Virus record (IMG/VR): IMGVR_UViG_3300022868_000009
Coordinates: 280,635-344,634 of that record
Direction: 5' to 3' (one strand)
Length of the DNA: 64,000 bases
Source: a virus
The first letter of the stretch is position 1; every line of letters begins with the position of its first letter. Shown here piece by piece: positions 51,002-59,471 of the stretch. The notes beneath the pieces are model-generated. The model was given only the letters and a program-made list of their open reading frames with translations. It was not told the origin of the DNA and did not search any database. The translations under genes were made by a program, and so were the position numbers.

Positions 51002-51382
51002 ATGAAATTACAATGGATAAATATATTTATAAAGTATGATGATTTTACTTGGAAGATTTATGATGAAGTTGAGTTTTATTTTAAATCTAAATATCCTGGT
51101 ATTAAATGTGTAGGTAAAAAAGAATTAAAATATGCATTAAAAGATAGATTAGAAGAAAATCATTATTTTCTAGATATTTTTGCTTTTTGTGTAGAATTTT
51201 ATCCTAAAAGAGATAGATTTACAGTATATACACCAATTGGAAAAAATTTTGCTGATTATGGTTTATGTTATAATAAATATACTGAAAGTGTTACTTATTA
51301 TGAATTAACTGTTGATTATGGTGAAAATTTTAAAGAAGAAATTGAAATGTTATTAACATCAATGAATATGGGGGTTCTTTAA
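51002..51382 (+). CDS. Tagged small protein, QWINI group (tail TSMNMGVL)
   Basis: 126 residues: LQWINIFIKYDDFTWKIYDE, FAFCVEFYP, ELTVDYGENFKEEIEMLLTS. Promoter-like TCGTATATTATGTT at about 50970. Stop overlaps the next ATG (TAATG). Confidence 0.75.
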   Translation: MKLQWINIFIKYDDFTWKIYDEVEFYFKSKYPGIKCVGKKELKYALKDRLEENHYFLDIFAFCVEFYPKRDRFTVYTPIGKNFADYGLCYNKYTESVTYYELTVDYGENFKEEIEMLLTSMNMGVL

Positions 51383-51753
51383 TGAAAAAATGGTTAAACA
51401 TAAAAATTGACATAAATGGTGATATCATGGGCCAAATGGTTAAGATGATAAATAAAATGAAAAATTTTTATAGTCCAACTTTATCATTTGATAAACATTT
51501 AGAAGAATTGTCAGAATCTATAAAAACTATAAAAGAAAACAGAAGTTTAAAAGATGATAATTTATTTATAAGTTTCTTTTTAGAAAATAATAAGGACTTG
51601 AATTTACATGAATCAAGTTTAATGGTTGTAGATTTATGGAGTGATGATAGATGGAGGGATATCACAAATGAGATATGGATTGAGGATACTAATGTTTTTT
51701 TGGAATATGGTTTAGATGCATTATTAGATAGTATAAATATGGGGTTACTTTAG
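51382..51753 (+). CDS. Tagged small protein, KWLNI group (tail DSINMGLL)
   Basis: 123 residues: KKWLNIKIDINGDIMGQMVK, then LFISFFLENNKDLN and EDTNVFLEYGLDALLDS. N replaces K in the tail. Confidence 0.72.
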   Translation: MKKWLNIKIDINGDIMGQMVKMINKMKNFYSPTLSFDKHLEELSESIKTIKENRSLKDDNLFISFFLENNKDLNLHESSLMVVDLWSDDRWRDITNEIWIEDTNVFLEYGLDALLDSINMGLL

Positions 51754-51755
51754 AT

Positions 51756-52081
51756 ATGGAATTAGATTATATAAATATACTTATAAAGTATGATGATTTT
51801 ACTTGGGAGATTTATGATGAAGTGGAGTCTTATTTTTTATCGAAATACCCTGATTTAAAATTAGAAGTATTTTTGCTTTTTGTTTAGAAATTCGCCCTGA
51901 TAATATTAGGAATGTATTTAGAATATACACACCACAAACAATAAATTATGCTAAACATGGTTTAAGTTGCAATTCTTATAATGAAGATATTACTTATTAT
52001 GAATTAACTGTTGATTATGGTGAAAATTTTAAAGAAGAAATTGAAATGTTATTAATATCAATGAAATTAGGTTTATTATAA
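51756..52081 (+). pseudogene. Broken copy of the 51002 gene (tail ISMKLGLL)
   Basis: DYINILIKYDDFTWEIYDEV, then a deletion near 51865 shifts frame; FCLEIRPDN and the long identical stretch ELTVDYGENFKEEIEMLL follow. Confidence 0.75.
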
Positions 52082-52192
52082 ATTAAAAATTAGGTTGGAG
52101 GAGGCATTTAGAAGGTTCAGAGAAGCTGTTAGACTAAATTTAAAAAAAAGATAATAAAATTAATCGTCTAAAAAATTTAAAGTTATAAAATC
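52082..52192 (+). other. Gap with TTAGGTTGGAGGA element
   Basis: Second copy of the element at 24238, here continuing GGCATTTAGAAGGTTCAGAG. Possible small RNA or leader; no promoter core evident. Confidence 0.35.
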
Positions 52193-52375
52193 ATGAATAA
52201 GTATTGTTACATAGAAAGAAATAACATTGGAGTAATTCAGAAATATACTAAACCAAGTTGGTTTAGAAAGACTTTCTTTAATGACGGATATGAATGGAGA
52301 GACTTTTGTTTATGTACCGATAAAGAATGGACGAAAGACTTTTACGAAAGATCATATAAAGATATTAAAATTTAA
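52193..52375 (+). CDS. Small untagged protein
   Basis: 60 residues: NNIGVIQKYTKPSWFRKTFF, DGYEWRDFCLC. Aromatic-rich, no family. Confidence 0.55.
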   Translation: MNKYCYIERNNIGVIQKYTKPSWFRKTFFNDGYEWRDFCLCTDKEWTKDFYERSYKDIKI

Positions 52376-52483
52376 AAATCATCGAATCTATTATTGAGCC
52401 TGAAAAAATGAATCTTTTATAATAGATTGTCTAAGAATTTGTTGTAACAAATAATTAAAAAAAATGAAAATAATAAAAAAAAT

Positions 52484-52807
52484 ATGAATTATAGAAAATT
52501 TGTGCAAGAACGAATTGGTATTTTTATAGTCTTTACACAAGAAGATTATAATGAAGTTGTTAAAATCTTTGAATCTATTGGATTAACATTTAATCCATTT
52601 TCTAACTTATCATTTAATAGAGTATTTTGTATTACTTTACAAATAAATCCATGGGGTGGTAACAGAGTTTTCAGGGATTCTTATTCATATAGATCATATT
52701 ATGAAAGAGAAAAAGAATATTCCAAATTTTGGGATGTAGATAAATTAAGAGAAGAGAGTAAAGATTTACCAATAAAATATGAAGCAAGAAAGATGGGTTT
52801 ATTATAA
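52484..52807 (+). CDS. Tagged small protein (tail EARKMGLL)
   Basis: 107 residues: ERIGIFIVFTQEDYNEVVKI, SIGLTFNPF, then Tyr/Arg-rich middle. Its end overlaps the convergent tagged gene by 6 bases, both supplying TTATTATAA-type ends. Confidence 0.75.
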   Translation: MNYRKFVQERIGIFIVFTQEDYNEVVKIFESIGLTFNPFSNLSFNRVFCITLQINPWGGNRVFRDSYSYRSYYEREKEYSKFWDVDKLREESKDLPIKYEARKMGLL

Positions 52808-53146
52808 TAGACCCATTTTGTTTCCTGTGTGATATATTTTGAATTCTTTATTATAATCAGCATATTCTTCTAGGCTTTCAAATACTGTAAAAAATGTATT
52901 AGAAGAATAATTAAATGCGATGAGGGTTTTATTATAACCAATATAATATTCATTGTAACTATAATTGTTAATGCAATGTTCTAATATTTCTTTGTGATGG
53001 GCTTCATCTTCATTGGGTTCATCCCAGTATTTATTCAATTGACTTCTCCAATAATTAATAAGGCTTGTTACTTCTTCCGGAGTTTTGCAGTTAACTAGGA
53101 CTTTATCTGATTGTATATTTTCTAAATATGTACTAAGGTATTTCAT
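52802..53146 (-). CDS. Tagged small protein, both modules (MKYLSTYLEN ... GNKMGLL)
   Basis: 114 residues; KTPEEVTSLINYWRSQLNKY, GYNKTLIAFNYSSNTFFTVF. First leftward member of the second array. Confidence 0.75.
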   Translation of the reverse strand: MKYLSTYLENIQSDKVLVNCKTPEEVTSLINYWRSQLNKYWDEPNEDEAHHKEILEHCINNYSYNEYYIGYNKTLIAFNYSSNTFFTVFESLEEYADYNKEFKIYHTGNKMGLL

Positions 53147-53200
53147 ATGAAGATATATATTGAATTTGTTTTTTCAAAATAAATTTTGTATTTTATATTT

Positions 53201-53482
53201 ATGAAATTTTATTATTTAGAAGTAAAAGAAAAGGATTGGAATGAAGTTATAAACTATATAACTAAAGTTATTCCTATTTGGAATGAAAAGTTTGATATAA
53301 GTCTTCCTATTAAACATATTGGATTTTATATAGATCTAAAGAATGAATTTGGTTTAAATAATGATAATTTATTATTGTTTCGTTATCATAAATTAAATTT
53401 TAAAACTTGTGATTATATAAAGTGTAAGGATATAGAAGAATTCTTATTTTCTTATGAATCAAGTAAGATGGGATTATTGTAA
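53201..53482 (+). CDS. Tagged small protein (tail ESSKMGLL)
   Basis: 93 residues from ATG 53201; FYYLEVKEKDWNEVINYITK, VIPIW, CKDIEEFLFSYESSKM. Related to 48352. The upstream TTG lies in the probable promoter (TTGTATTTTATATTT), so the transcript may be leaderless. Confidence 0.72.
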   Translation: MKFYYLEVKEKDWNEVINYITKVIPIWNEKFDISLPIKHIGFYIDLKNEFGLNNDNLLLFRYHKLNFKTCDYIKCKDIEEFLFSYESSKMGLL

Positions 53483-53503
53483 CATTATTAAATAAAACAA
53501 AGA

Positions 53504-53827
53504 ATGAACATAGCTATCGAGTTATATACTAAGAAAGAGTTATTTAAGGCATGGAAAAAGATGTTAGATTTAGGATATAATTTAGATGTTTGGCATAGAA
53601 TTTACATGGAGAAGGATTATAATTGGATTGGATTTGATTATATAAAAAAAAGGGGTGGTCTTTATATTTATTTTGATTTAGATGAATATATAATGACTGG
53701 TTGGGATGGTTTATATAATATACACATGATTAAATATATTCCTGATGATATGGATTTTATTATCAATCATATTGATATTGATTCGATTGATTCGTGTATA
53801 GAGGGTATTAAATTAGGTTTATTATAG
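53504..53827 (+). CDS. Tagged small protein, GGLYIY group (tail EGIKLGLL)
   Basis: 107 residues: MNIAIELYTKKELFKAWKKM, LDLGYN, DYNWIGFDYIKKRGGLYIYF, DEYIMTGW. Paralogues at 41187 and 54920. Confidence 0.75.
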   Translation: MNIAIELYTKKELFKAWKKMLDLGYNLDVWHRIYMEKDYNWIGFDYIKKRGGLYIYFDLDEYIMTGWDGLYNIHMIKYIPDDMDFIINHIDIDSIDSCIEGIKLGLL

Positions 53828-53876
53828 ATTTGAAATTATGAGATTTTATAGGATCTACTAAAATGGGATTAATGTA
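53828..53876 (+). pseudogene. Orphan tag tail
   Basis: GGATCTACTAAAATGGGATT, then AATGTAATG: an isolated GSTKMGLM end with no body, right before the next start. Confidence 0.5.
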
Positions 53877-54176
53877 ATGAATGAACTTGTATATATTAGT
53901 GTAAATAATAAGGAACAATATGATAGAGTTATACGTATTGCTGAAAATAATGGTTTTAAAACAAGAGGTAATTCCTCTTCTTTACCTGTTAATATTTATC
54001 TTTGTATTAAGGATGCTGTTGAAGGATCTTGGTTAAAGGATGTTATTTATTTTAGTAGTAATGATTATGATCTATATAAAACTGTATTACCAGTTAGGAT
54101 AAAATGTGATTATGAGGATTTTTCAGAAGAATATTTAAAGTTTATAACAGAATCAGATAAGATGGGATTATTATAA
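53877..54176 (+). CDS. Tagged small protein (tail ESDKMGLL)
   Basis: 99 residues: NELVYISVNNKEQYDRVIRI, NNGFKTRG, IYLCIKDAVEG, EEYLKFITESDKM. Start uses the TAATG of the orphan tail. Confidence 0.75.
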   Translation: MNELVYISVNNKEQYDRVIRIAENNGFKTRGNSSSLPVNIYLCIKDAVEGSWLKDVIYFSSNDYDLYKTVLPVRIKCDYEDFSEEYLKFITESDKMGLL

Positions 54177-54178
54177 TT

Positions 54179-54590
54179 ATGAATGAATCGAATACAATAT
54201 TGTGTGCTGCTTTTTGTGGTACTGGAAAAACTTATATTTGCAATCAGAATAAGAAGGCTATTAAAATTGAATATTGGAAGTATGAAAGAAGGACTAGAAA
54301 AAGAATATGTTAGTGATATAAAAAAGCAAATTGGAAAAGTAGATTATATTTTTTTAAGTACTGACATAGAAGGTTTGAAACTATTAAAAGGTTTTAATAT
54401 TGTACTTGATTACCCTGAAAATAATTTGAGAAATGAATACCTTGATAGGTTTATTGATAGAGATAGTCCTTACGATTTTATAGGGACGTTTATGAAACAT
54501 TGGAATATATGGATAGATGAACTTAAAGATCAAAATTATTGTAAACATATTATATTGAAAAATGGTGAGTACTTGCAAAATATTCTCTAA
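54179..54590 (+). pseudogene. P-loop nucleotide kinase-like gene with frameshift
   Basis: From ATG 54179 the frame gives NTILCAAFCGTGKTYICNQN, a Walker A site, then stops near 54311. From about 54290 the other frame continues KEGLEKEYVSDIKKQIGKVD, YIFLSTDIEGLKLLKGFNIV, DYPENNLRNEYLDRF. Together they make a ~135-residue P-loop protein of adenylate-kinase-like style, broken by one indel. Known small phage nucleotide-kinase-like proteins have this layout. Confidence 0.6.
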
Positions 54591-54620
54591 ATTAAAGACT
54601 ATGTTTTAAATTAAATAACA

Positions 54621-54923
54621 ATGAATGATATAGATATAAATGTAAATGAAGATAATTATATAGAATTTGTCAATTATTTATATAGTATTAATTATATAAC
54701 TAAGAATGATAATGAAAGGTTAGTTAATTGGTATACTGATGTGAATGATTATTTTCAAAAAGAATATAACTCATATGAATATAGATTATTTTTTGATCGT
54801 AAAGAATGGGATATAATAGCTTGTTGTTGTGGCGGTTCTGAATTTTTTAAAAAAGTAACTTTTATTAATAATTTAAAGGAATTAGAGGTTTATATGAATT
54901 GTTTAAAAATGGGGCTATTATGA
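54621..54923 (+). CDS. Tagged small protein (tail NCLKMGLL)
   Basis: 100 residues: NEDNYIEFVNYLYSINYITK, YRLFFDRKEWDIIACCCGG. ATGA with the next gene. Confidence 0.73.
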   Translation: MNDIDINVNEDNYIEFVNYLYSINYITKNDNERLVNWYTDVNDYFQKEYNSYEYRLFFDRKEWDIIACCCGGSEFFKKVTFINNLKELEVYMNCLKMGLL

Positions 54924-55240
54924 AAAGAATTGCAATAGAGATATATTCCATAGAGAAATTATTTGAAATATGGGAAGAAATGGTTGATTTAGGTTACACT
55001 TTAAGTTCTTGGACTAATATATTTAAGAGAACAGAAATTGATTGGCTTGGTTTTTTAAGTATTGAAAGAGGTGGTATTTATCTTTGTTTTGATTTAGATA
55101 AGTGTATAATGATTGGTTGGGGAAGTCTATATTATGATTCTGGAAAAAAGTTTATTATTAAAGATTTTGAATTAATTATAGATAGTAGTAAAGATGATAT
55201 TAGATTTCATCTAAATTCAATTAAGATGGGGTTATTATAA
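54920..55240 (+). CDS. Tagged small protein, GGIYLC group (tail NSIKMGLL)
   Basis: 106 residues from the ATGA overlap at 54920: KRIAIEIYSIEKLFEIWEEM, VDLGYT, DWLGFLSIERGGIYLCFDLD. Overlaps the convergent gene by 6 bases. Confidence 0.75.
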   Translation: MKRIAIEIYSIEKLFEIWEEMVDLGYTLSSWTNIFKRTEIDWLGFLSIERGGIYLCFDLDKCIMIGWGSLYYDSGKKFIIKDFELIIDSSKDDIRFHLNSIKMGLL

Positions 55241-55588
55241 TAGTCCGAGTTTATTTCCTTGTATCAATATATCAAGATCCATTCCATATTCTTTTTTTAA
55301 CCAATCATCACAACTTATAAAAGAATCTTTATAAAATGACACATATTCTAATAGAAACTTCATTGAGCTCCAACACTTATCAAAGCGTTGACCATCATCT
55401 AATGTAAAAAATGTTTTATCTTTTGAAAAAGCAACCCAAAAATTTTCTTTAAAATTTACTCTAGAATATTCTATATCATATTTTTCCTCAATTAATTTTA
55501 TTATAAATTTTGTTTCTTTATGAGGTATATCAGTTATTACAACAATATTATCCTCTTTATTTTCATTGTATGTATTAAGATATTTCAT
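55235..55588 (-). CDS. Tagged small protein, both modules (MKYLNTYNEN ... GNKLGLL)
   Basis: 117 residues. An ATG 15 bases upstream would add MKHLK, a partial duplicate of the module; I chose the ATG that aligns with the consensus. VVITDIPHKETKFIIKLIEE resembles 61463 and 61750. Confidence 0.73.
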   Translation of the reverse strand: MKYLNTYNENKEDNIVVITDIPHKETKFIIKLIEEKYDIEYSRVNFKENFWVAFSKDKTFFTLDDGQRFDKCWSSMKFLLEYVSFYKDSFISCDDWLKKEYGMDLDILIQGNKLGLL

Positions 55589-55629
55589 TTTCAAATGTTT
55601 CAAATCTTATTTTGTTTTATATATTAATT

Positions 55630-55662
55630 TGTTTTTTTAGAATATTTTTTTTATCTTTCAAT
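55630..55662 (+). promoter_or_regulatory. Promoter for a leaderless gene
   Basis: GTTTTTTTAGAATATTTTT then TTATCTTTCAAT directly before ATG 55663. Confidence 0.65.
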
Positions 55663-56163
55663 ATGAAAATAAATATAATGTATGCGGGGATGGCGGATGA
55701 TATTATGCTTCCAATGTTACAAGTTCCAACTTTCATAATAATCCAAGTTTATTTGCTTCTATTTTTATTTGATGGAGCCTTTGCTAGAAATGGTTGGGAA
55801 AGTCAAAAAGAAGATATAAGACAAACGTTATTGTCTGGTAATAATGAGAATTCATGGCACAGGGAGGTATATTTAAAATATGAATCAGACACTCCAACTT
55901 TTTCATTAGAAGAAAAATGTGTTATATTATCTGATATAGATAAAGATGAATGTTGGAAATTGACATTTGATTATAATGGAAAGCGCAGAGAACTAATTTA
56001 TTATCATCATCAAAACTTTTATGATGTGTGGCCTGATAATATAAAGGATATTAATCATTTATTTAGTATTGGTGCTACTTTTGAATATTTAACAGAACCT
56101 AAATTAAAAGAAATGTTGAAGACAAGATGTACTGGTTATTTATATGATCAAGTGACACCATAA
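55663..56163 (+). CDS. Chimeric hypothetical protein
   Basis: 166 residues. Residues ~45-166 (NGWESQKEDIRQTLLSGNN, CWKLTFDYNGKRRELIYYHH) look like a normal protein. The first ~45 codons cross a stretch that on the minus strand ends IEANKLGLL, a tagged-gene tail, so the N-terminus was probably created by recombination. No C-terminal tag. Confidence 0.5.
   Translation: MKINIMYAGMADDIMLPMLQVPTFIIIQVYLLLFLFDGAFARNGWESQKEDIRQTLLSGNNENSWHREVYLKYESDTPTFSLEEKCVILSDIDKDECWKLTFDYNGKRRELIYYHHQNFYDVWPDNIKDINHLFSIGATFEYLTEPKLKEMLKTRCTGYLYDQVTP
55725..55768 (-). pseudogene. Antisense orphan tag tail
   Basis: Minus-strand ATAGAAGCAAATAAACTTGG, then ATTATTATGA, encodes IEANKLGLL and stop; an ATG overlapping the stop opens a 39-codon ORF. 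Confidence 0.6.
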
Positions 56164-56217
56164 GAAACAGAAATAATTCAAATGAATAGAAGGATTTATA
56201 TTAATAAAATAGATATA

Positions 56218-56697
56218 TTAATATAATCCCATTTTATTTGCATTATAAAGGTCTGGATTTTCTTTCCAAAACCATTCCCAATATTCTTCTAAATTATTAT
56301 AAGGTAATTGGTTATTATAACAATTTAAATATTCTAATCTTTTAGATAATTCAGGTAATTCAGTTAATTGGTTACCATCACAATCTAAATATTTTAACTC
56401 TTTTGGTAATTCAGGCAATTTAGTTAATTTATTATTATAACAATATAATATTTCTAACCCTTTTGGTAGTTCAGGTAATTCAATTAATTTGTTGTTGTCA
56501 CAATATAACATTTCTAATCCTTTTGGTAATTCAGGTAATTCAGTTAATTGATTATTATAACACATTAATTTTTCTAACCCTTTAGGTAATTCAGGTAATT
56601 CAGTTAAATTTAAATTAACTAAATTTAATATTTTACCATCATCACTTAGATGATCTTTTATTAATTGGTTTTCTGAATATGTTTTTAAATATTTCAT
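56218..56697 (-). CDS. Leucine-rich-repeat protein with both modules
   Basis: 159 residues. MKYLKTYSENQ start, then about five 20-residue repeats of the form LPKGLExLYCxNNxLTELPE (residues ~30-130), then EYWEWFWKENPDLYNANKMGLY. The repeat type resembles short bacterial LRRs of IpaH-like spacing; LRRs bind proteins. An interaction module placed between the two tags suggests a delivered or sorted binding protein. Confidence 0.85.
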   Translation of the reverse strand: MKYLKTYSENQLIKDHLSDDGKILNLVNLNLTELPELPKGLEKLMCYNNQLTELPELPKGLEMLYCDNNKLIELPELPKGLEILYCYNNKLTKLPELPKELKYLDCDGNQLTELPELSKRLEYLNCYNNQLPYNNLEEYWEWFWKENPDLYNANKMGLY

Positions 56698-56722
56698 CTA
56701 TTTTATAATTTTATTGACTTAC
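56698..56722. repeat. Repeated leader, copy 1
   Basis: ATCTATTTTATAATTTTATT then GACTTAC, identical to 57103-57127; lies between stop and start of consecutive leftward genes. Confidence 0.8.
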
Positions 56723-57102
56723 ATAAGTCCTAATTTACCTGATTCAAATACATATGGGTTATTATGAAAGAATATTTTCATAATAAATAATATTAGTTCA
56801 TAATCTTTTATTATTTGGTGTCCATCATTTTTATTTGAAGATTCTTTTATCCAATTTGGATCTGATACAACTGCAACTTGCTGTTCAACTTTTTGTAATA
56901 TTATTTGAAATAGATTTCCTTCTCGTTTTAACACAATAGTTGTGTATACTCCGTTATAATCTATTTCAAGGAATCCATTTCTAATATAAATTTTAAATTT
57001 GGTATCTTTAAACATATCTTTTATTGTATCAACAAAGAAATCTTGATTGTTATCATTAACTGAAATCTCATTTATCATTTGATATGTCTTTAAATGTTTC
57101 AT
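56719..57102 (-). CDS. Tagged small protein, both modules (MKHLKTYQMI ... SGKLGLM)
   Basis: 127 residues; KFKIYIRNGFLEIDYNGVYT near 36, then a mixed region and a helical end. Tail ends Met. Confidence 0.73.
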   Translation of the reverse strand: MKHLKTYQMINEISVNDNNQDFFVDTIKDMFKDTKFKIYIRNGFLEIDYNGVYTTIVLKREGNLFQIILQKVEQQVAVVSDPNWIKESSNKNDGHQIIKDYELILFIMKIFFHNNPYVFESGKLGLM

Positions 57103-57123
57103 CTATTTTATAATTTTATTGAC

Positions 57124-57492
57124 TTACAAGACACCAAGATTTTTTGTCCCATTATACATATTTATCATATTTTGTAATTCATTCATAAATTCATCTTTAG
57201 TTATTAATATATCTGAGTGTTTATAATAACCGCAAGGACCATAAATACGATTTAATTTATAATGAATTGTTCTACTTTCATGTTGTACACAGCAACTATA
57301 CACCATTTTTCTTTTATCTTCCTCTTTTTCAAGTATATCACAACATAATTCTATTTTTGTTCTATGTACATCAAATTTAAAATCATTTATAAGTTTATCA
57401 TATATTTCAATTGCTTCTTTTGCGTTATTAAATTCAACTGATATAAACTTATCTTCATCTATATTTTCATTATATGTTTTAAGGTATTTCAT
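57124..57492 (-). CDS. Tagged small protein, both modules (MKYLKTYNEN ... TKNLGVL)
   Basis: 122 residues; ISVEFNNAKEAIEIYDKLIN, CCDILEKEEDKRKMVYSCC, Cys-rich middle. Start overlaps the next upstream stop by one base. Confidence 0.73.
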   Translation of the reverse strand: MKYLKTYNENIDEDKFISVEFNNAKEAIEIYDKLINDFKFDVHRTKIELCCDILEKEEDKRKMVYSCCVQHESRTIHYKLNRIYGPCGYYKHSDILITKDEFMNELQNMINMYNGTKNLGVL

Positions 57493-57962
57493 TATAATAA
57501 TCCTAGTTTATTTGCTTCTAAATCTGCTTTAAGGTCTTCACTTTTAAGGTATTCTAATATTTGTGAAAGTTTTTTATAATTTTTTAAATTTTTACTAACC
57601 CTTGTTAAAAGACTAAATTTATCTCTATTATTATCTTCAATAAGATAAGCAATAACATCAACAATTTTACTAGTATTAATATCAACTGAATCTAATACTT
57701 CTAGATGTGTATAATTACCTAATTTAATATTTTCTGGTATTTTTATAAATACTTGTTCATATTTATCACCATGTAAAATATATTGATATTTATTATATAT
57801 TTTAGCACATTCCTTTTTAATATCTGATATTAGTTTATTAAAATTATCAAAAATTGTTTTATCATTTATTTGTTTATAAAGCAATTCTTTTTGTTTATAA
57901 AATGATTCTTGTTGTTTATAGTTTTCTTCTATGTTTTCGTTATATGTTTCACTTATGATCAT
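57492..57962 (-). CDS. Tagged protein (MIISETYNEN ... EANKLGLL)
   Basis: 156 residues, helical. The N-terminal module keeps only ETYNENIEEN; the first residues are altered. The end LEYLKSEDLKADLEANK is a clear helix before the tail. Confidence 0.73.
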   Translation of the reverse strand: MIISETYNENIEENYKQQESFYKQKELLYKQINDKTIFDNFNKLISDIKKECAKIYNKYQYILHGDKYEQVFIKIPENIKLGNYTHLEVLDSVDINTSKIVDVIAYLIEDNNRDKFSLLTRVSKNLKNYKKLSQILEYLKSEDLKADLEANKLGLL

Positions 57963-58027
57963 ATTGTTTTGTTTGTTTTATATATTAATTTGTTTTTTTA
58001 GAATTTTTTTCTTATATTACAATAATT

Positions 58028-58083
58028 ATTAAAAATTATGAAAGAATTAATTTGGTTAAATATATGTTATAAAGGTCTTATGT
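58028..58083 (+). pseudogene. Head fragment of a KWINI-group gene
   Basis: MKELIWLNICYKGLM on the plus strand resembles the start of 24695 and 51002. It abuts the 3' end of the leftward 58083 gene, so a rearrangement joined the two. Confidence 0.4.
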
Positions 58084-58325
58084 CAAAAGAAATGTATTTC
58101 TACATATTCATCTATGATGATTGGATGATATCTTTTAATATCTCTCACTATATCATCTACAATTTCTTTTAGTTTTATTATATCTGTATTTGGTGGAACA
58201 AATAAGTAAATTTCTGAATCATCTTTACACAAACCCTTTTTATTCAAATAATATGGTGTATTTTTAAATATATCATCAATAATATATTTAAATTTAAATG
58301 ATTCATACTTTTTTATATATTTCAT
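58083..58325 (-). CDS. Small protein with N-terminal module, tail missing
   Basis: 80 residues: MKYIKKYESFKFKYIIDDIF, then YLFVPPNTDIIKLKEIVDDI, ending EIHFF. The tail appears cut off at the junction with the plus-strand fragment. Confidence 0.6.
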   Translation of the reverse strand: MKYIKKYESFKFKYIIDDIFKNTPYYLNKKGLCKDDSEIYLFVPPNTDIIKLKEIVDDIVRDIKRYHPIIIDEYVEIHFF

Positions 58326-58335
58326 AATTATTAGA

Positions 58336-58746
58336 TTATAAAAGACCCATTTGACCTGTTATTAATAATCTTTTTACTTTTTTTAATGGTACTAAATAAT
58401 TTTCCCAGTTTTCTGGACTATCATCTATACCATCTGTTATATCTTTATCTTCCCAAACAGATATTGGTATTTTATTATCCTTTGTAAAGATAGTGTTTGC
58501 ACCATTTTGATCAAATCGTATAATCTCTTCATCAAATAAATTAAAAATTGTTCGACTTGTTTTTATATTATCATCAATATATGAATTATAGTCAGTAATT
58601 AAATGTTTTGCATATTGATTAAACCATTTACAACCATTCTTTATAGCTAAATTAGTATAAGTAAAATATTCATCAATATTACTTACTTCAAACACAAATA
58701 ATACATTTGGTATTGTACTTTCATTATATGTTTTTAAATATTTCAT
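58336..58746 (-). CDS. Tagged small protein, both modules (MKYLKTYNES ... GQMGLL)
   Basis: 136 residues; NVLFVFEVSNIDEYFTYTNL, AIKNGCKWF, then TIFNLFDEEIIRFDQNG. Combines the N-module with a GCKW-type body. Confidence 0.77.
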   Translation of the reverse strand: MKYLKTYNESTIPNVLFVFEVSNIDEYFTYTNLAIKNGCKWFNQYAKHLITDYNSYIDDNIKTSRTIFNLFDEEIIRFDQNGANTIFTKDNKIPISVWEDKDITDGIDDSPENWENYLVPLKKVKRLLITGQMGLL

Positions 58747-58752
58747 TATAGT

Positions 58753-58926
58753 TTATATATTTATTTTTTTATTTAAGAAAATTTTAACTATTTTTTTAAT
58801 ACCTTTAGTTTTAACTATTGGTATATTTTTAAAATAATTATTTAATTCATCAACCATTTTAATTCTTAACTTAGATGTAATGGTCATAGACTTAGCAAAT
58901 TGATTATATGTGTCTAATTTATTCAT
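58753..58926 (-). CDS. Small basic protein with MNKLDTYNQF start
   Basis: 57 residues, Lys-rich (LRIKMVDELNNYF, KGIKKIVKIFLNKK). The start is a variant of the N-terminal module; no tail. The ATG overlaps the stop of the upstream tagged gene by one base. Confidence 0.55.
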   Translation of the reverse strand: MNKLDTYNQFAKSMTITSKLRIKMVDELNNYFKNIPIVKTKGIKKIVKIFLNKKINI

Positions 58927-59352
58927 TTATAATAGTCCTAATTTAGTAGATTCAAATTTTGATTCTATATTTTCACTATGAATATATTCTATTATTTTTT
59001 CTTCAAATTCCGTAGAGCAACTCTCAATATAATAATTAGTGTCATTCACAGATTGAAGAAATATTCTATAAGAAGTCGAAATTTCTTCATCATACTTTAT
59101 GATATATAATGATAAATCATCATCTGGATCTACAATTGTTCTTCTATCTATATTAGTAGGTTTATCTATAAAATCTGAACCAGATACATTTACTTTAACA
59201 TCTGTTCTACTATTCAAATATTCATTAGGTTTACCATATTTATTTATTAAATACTCACATCTATATAATAATTCTTCATCATCTTTATAAATATGATGAA
59301 CAGTACCATTATCATATATTAATGATTCATTATAAGTTTTTAAATATTTCAC
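58927..59352 (-). CDS. Tagged small protein, both modules (MKYLKTYNES ... STKLGLL)
   Basis: 141 residues; LLYRCEYLINKYGKPNEYLN links it to 20304 and 21030, 38 kb away. Confidence 0.77.
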   Translation of the reverse strand: MKYLKTYNESLIYDNGTVHHIYKDDEELLYRCEYLINKYGKPNEYLNSRTDVKVNVSGSDFIDKPTNIDRRTIVDPDDDLSLYIIKYDEEISTSYRIFLQSVNDTNYYIESCSTEFEEKIIEYIHSENIESKFESTKLGLL

Positions 59353-59471
59353 AAGACTATATATTAATTTTTTATTTTAAGATAAATTTTCTATATTAAA
59401 ATTATGGATATTAAAGAAAACCTTAAAAATTATTATGAAATTAGATAAATATTTCTTAATTAAAGATAAAT

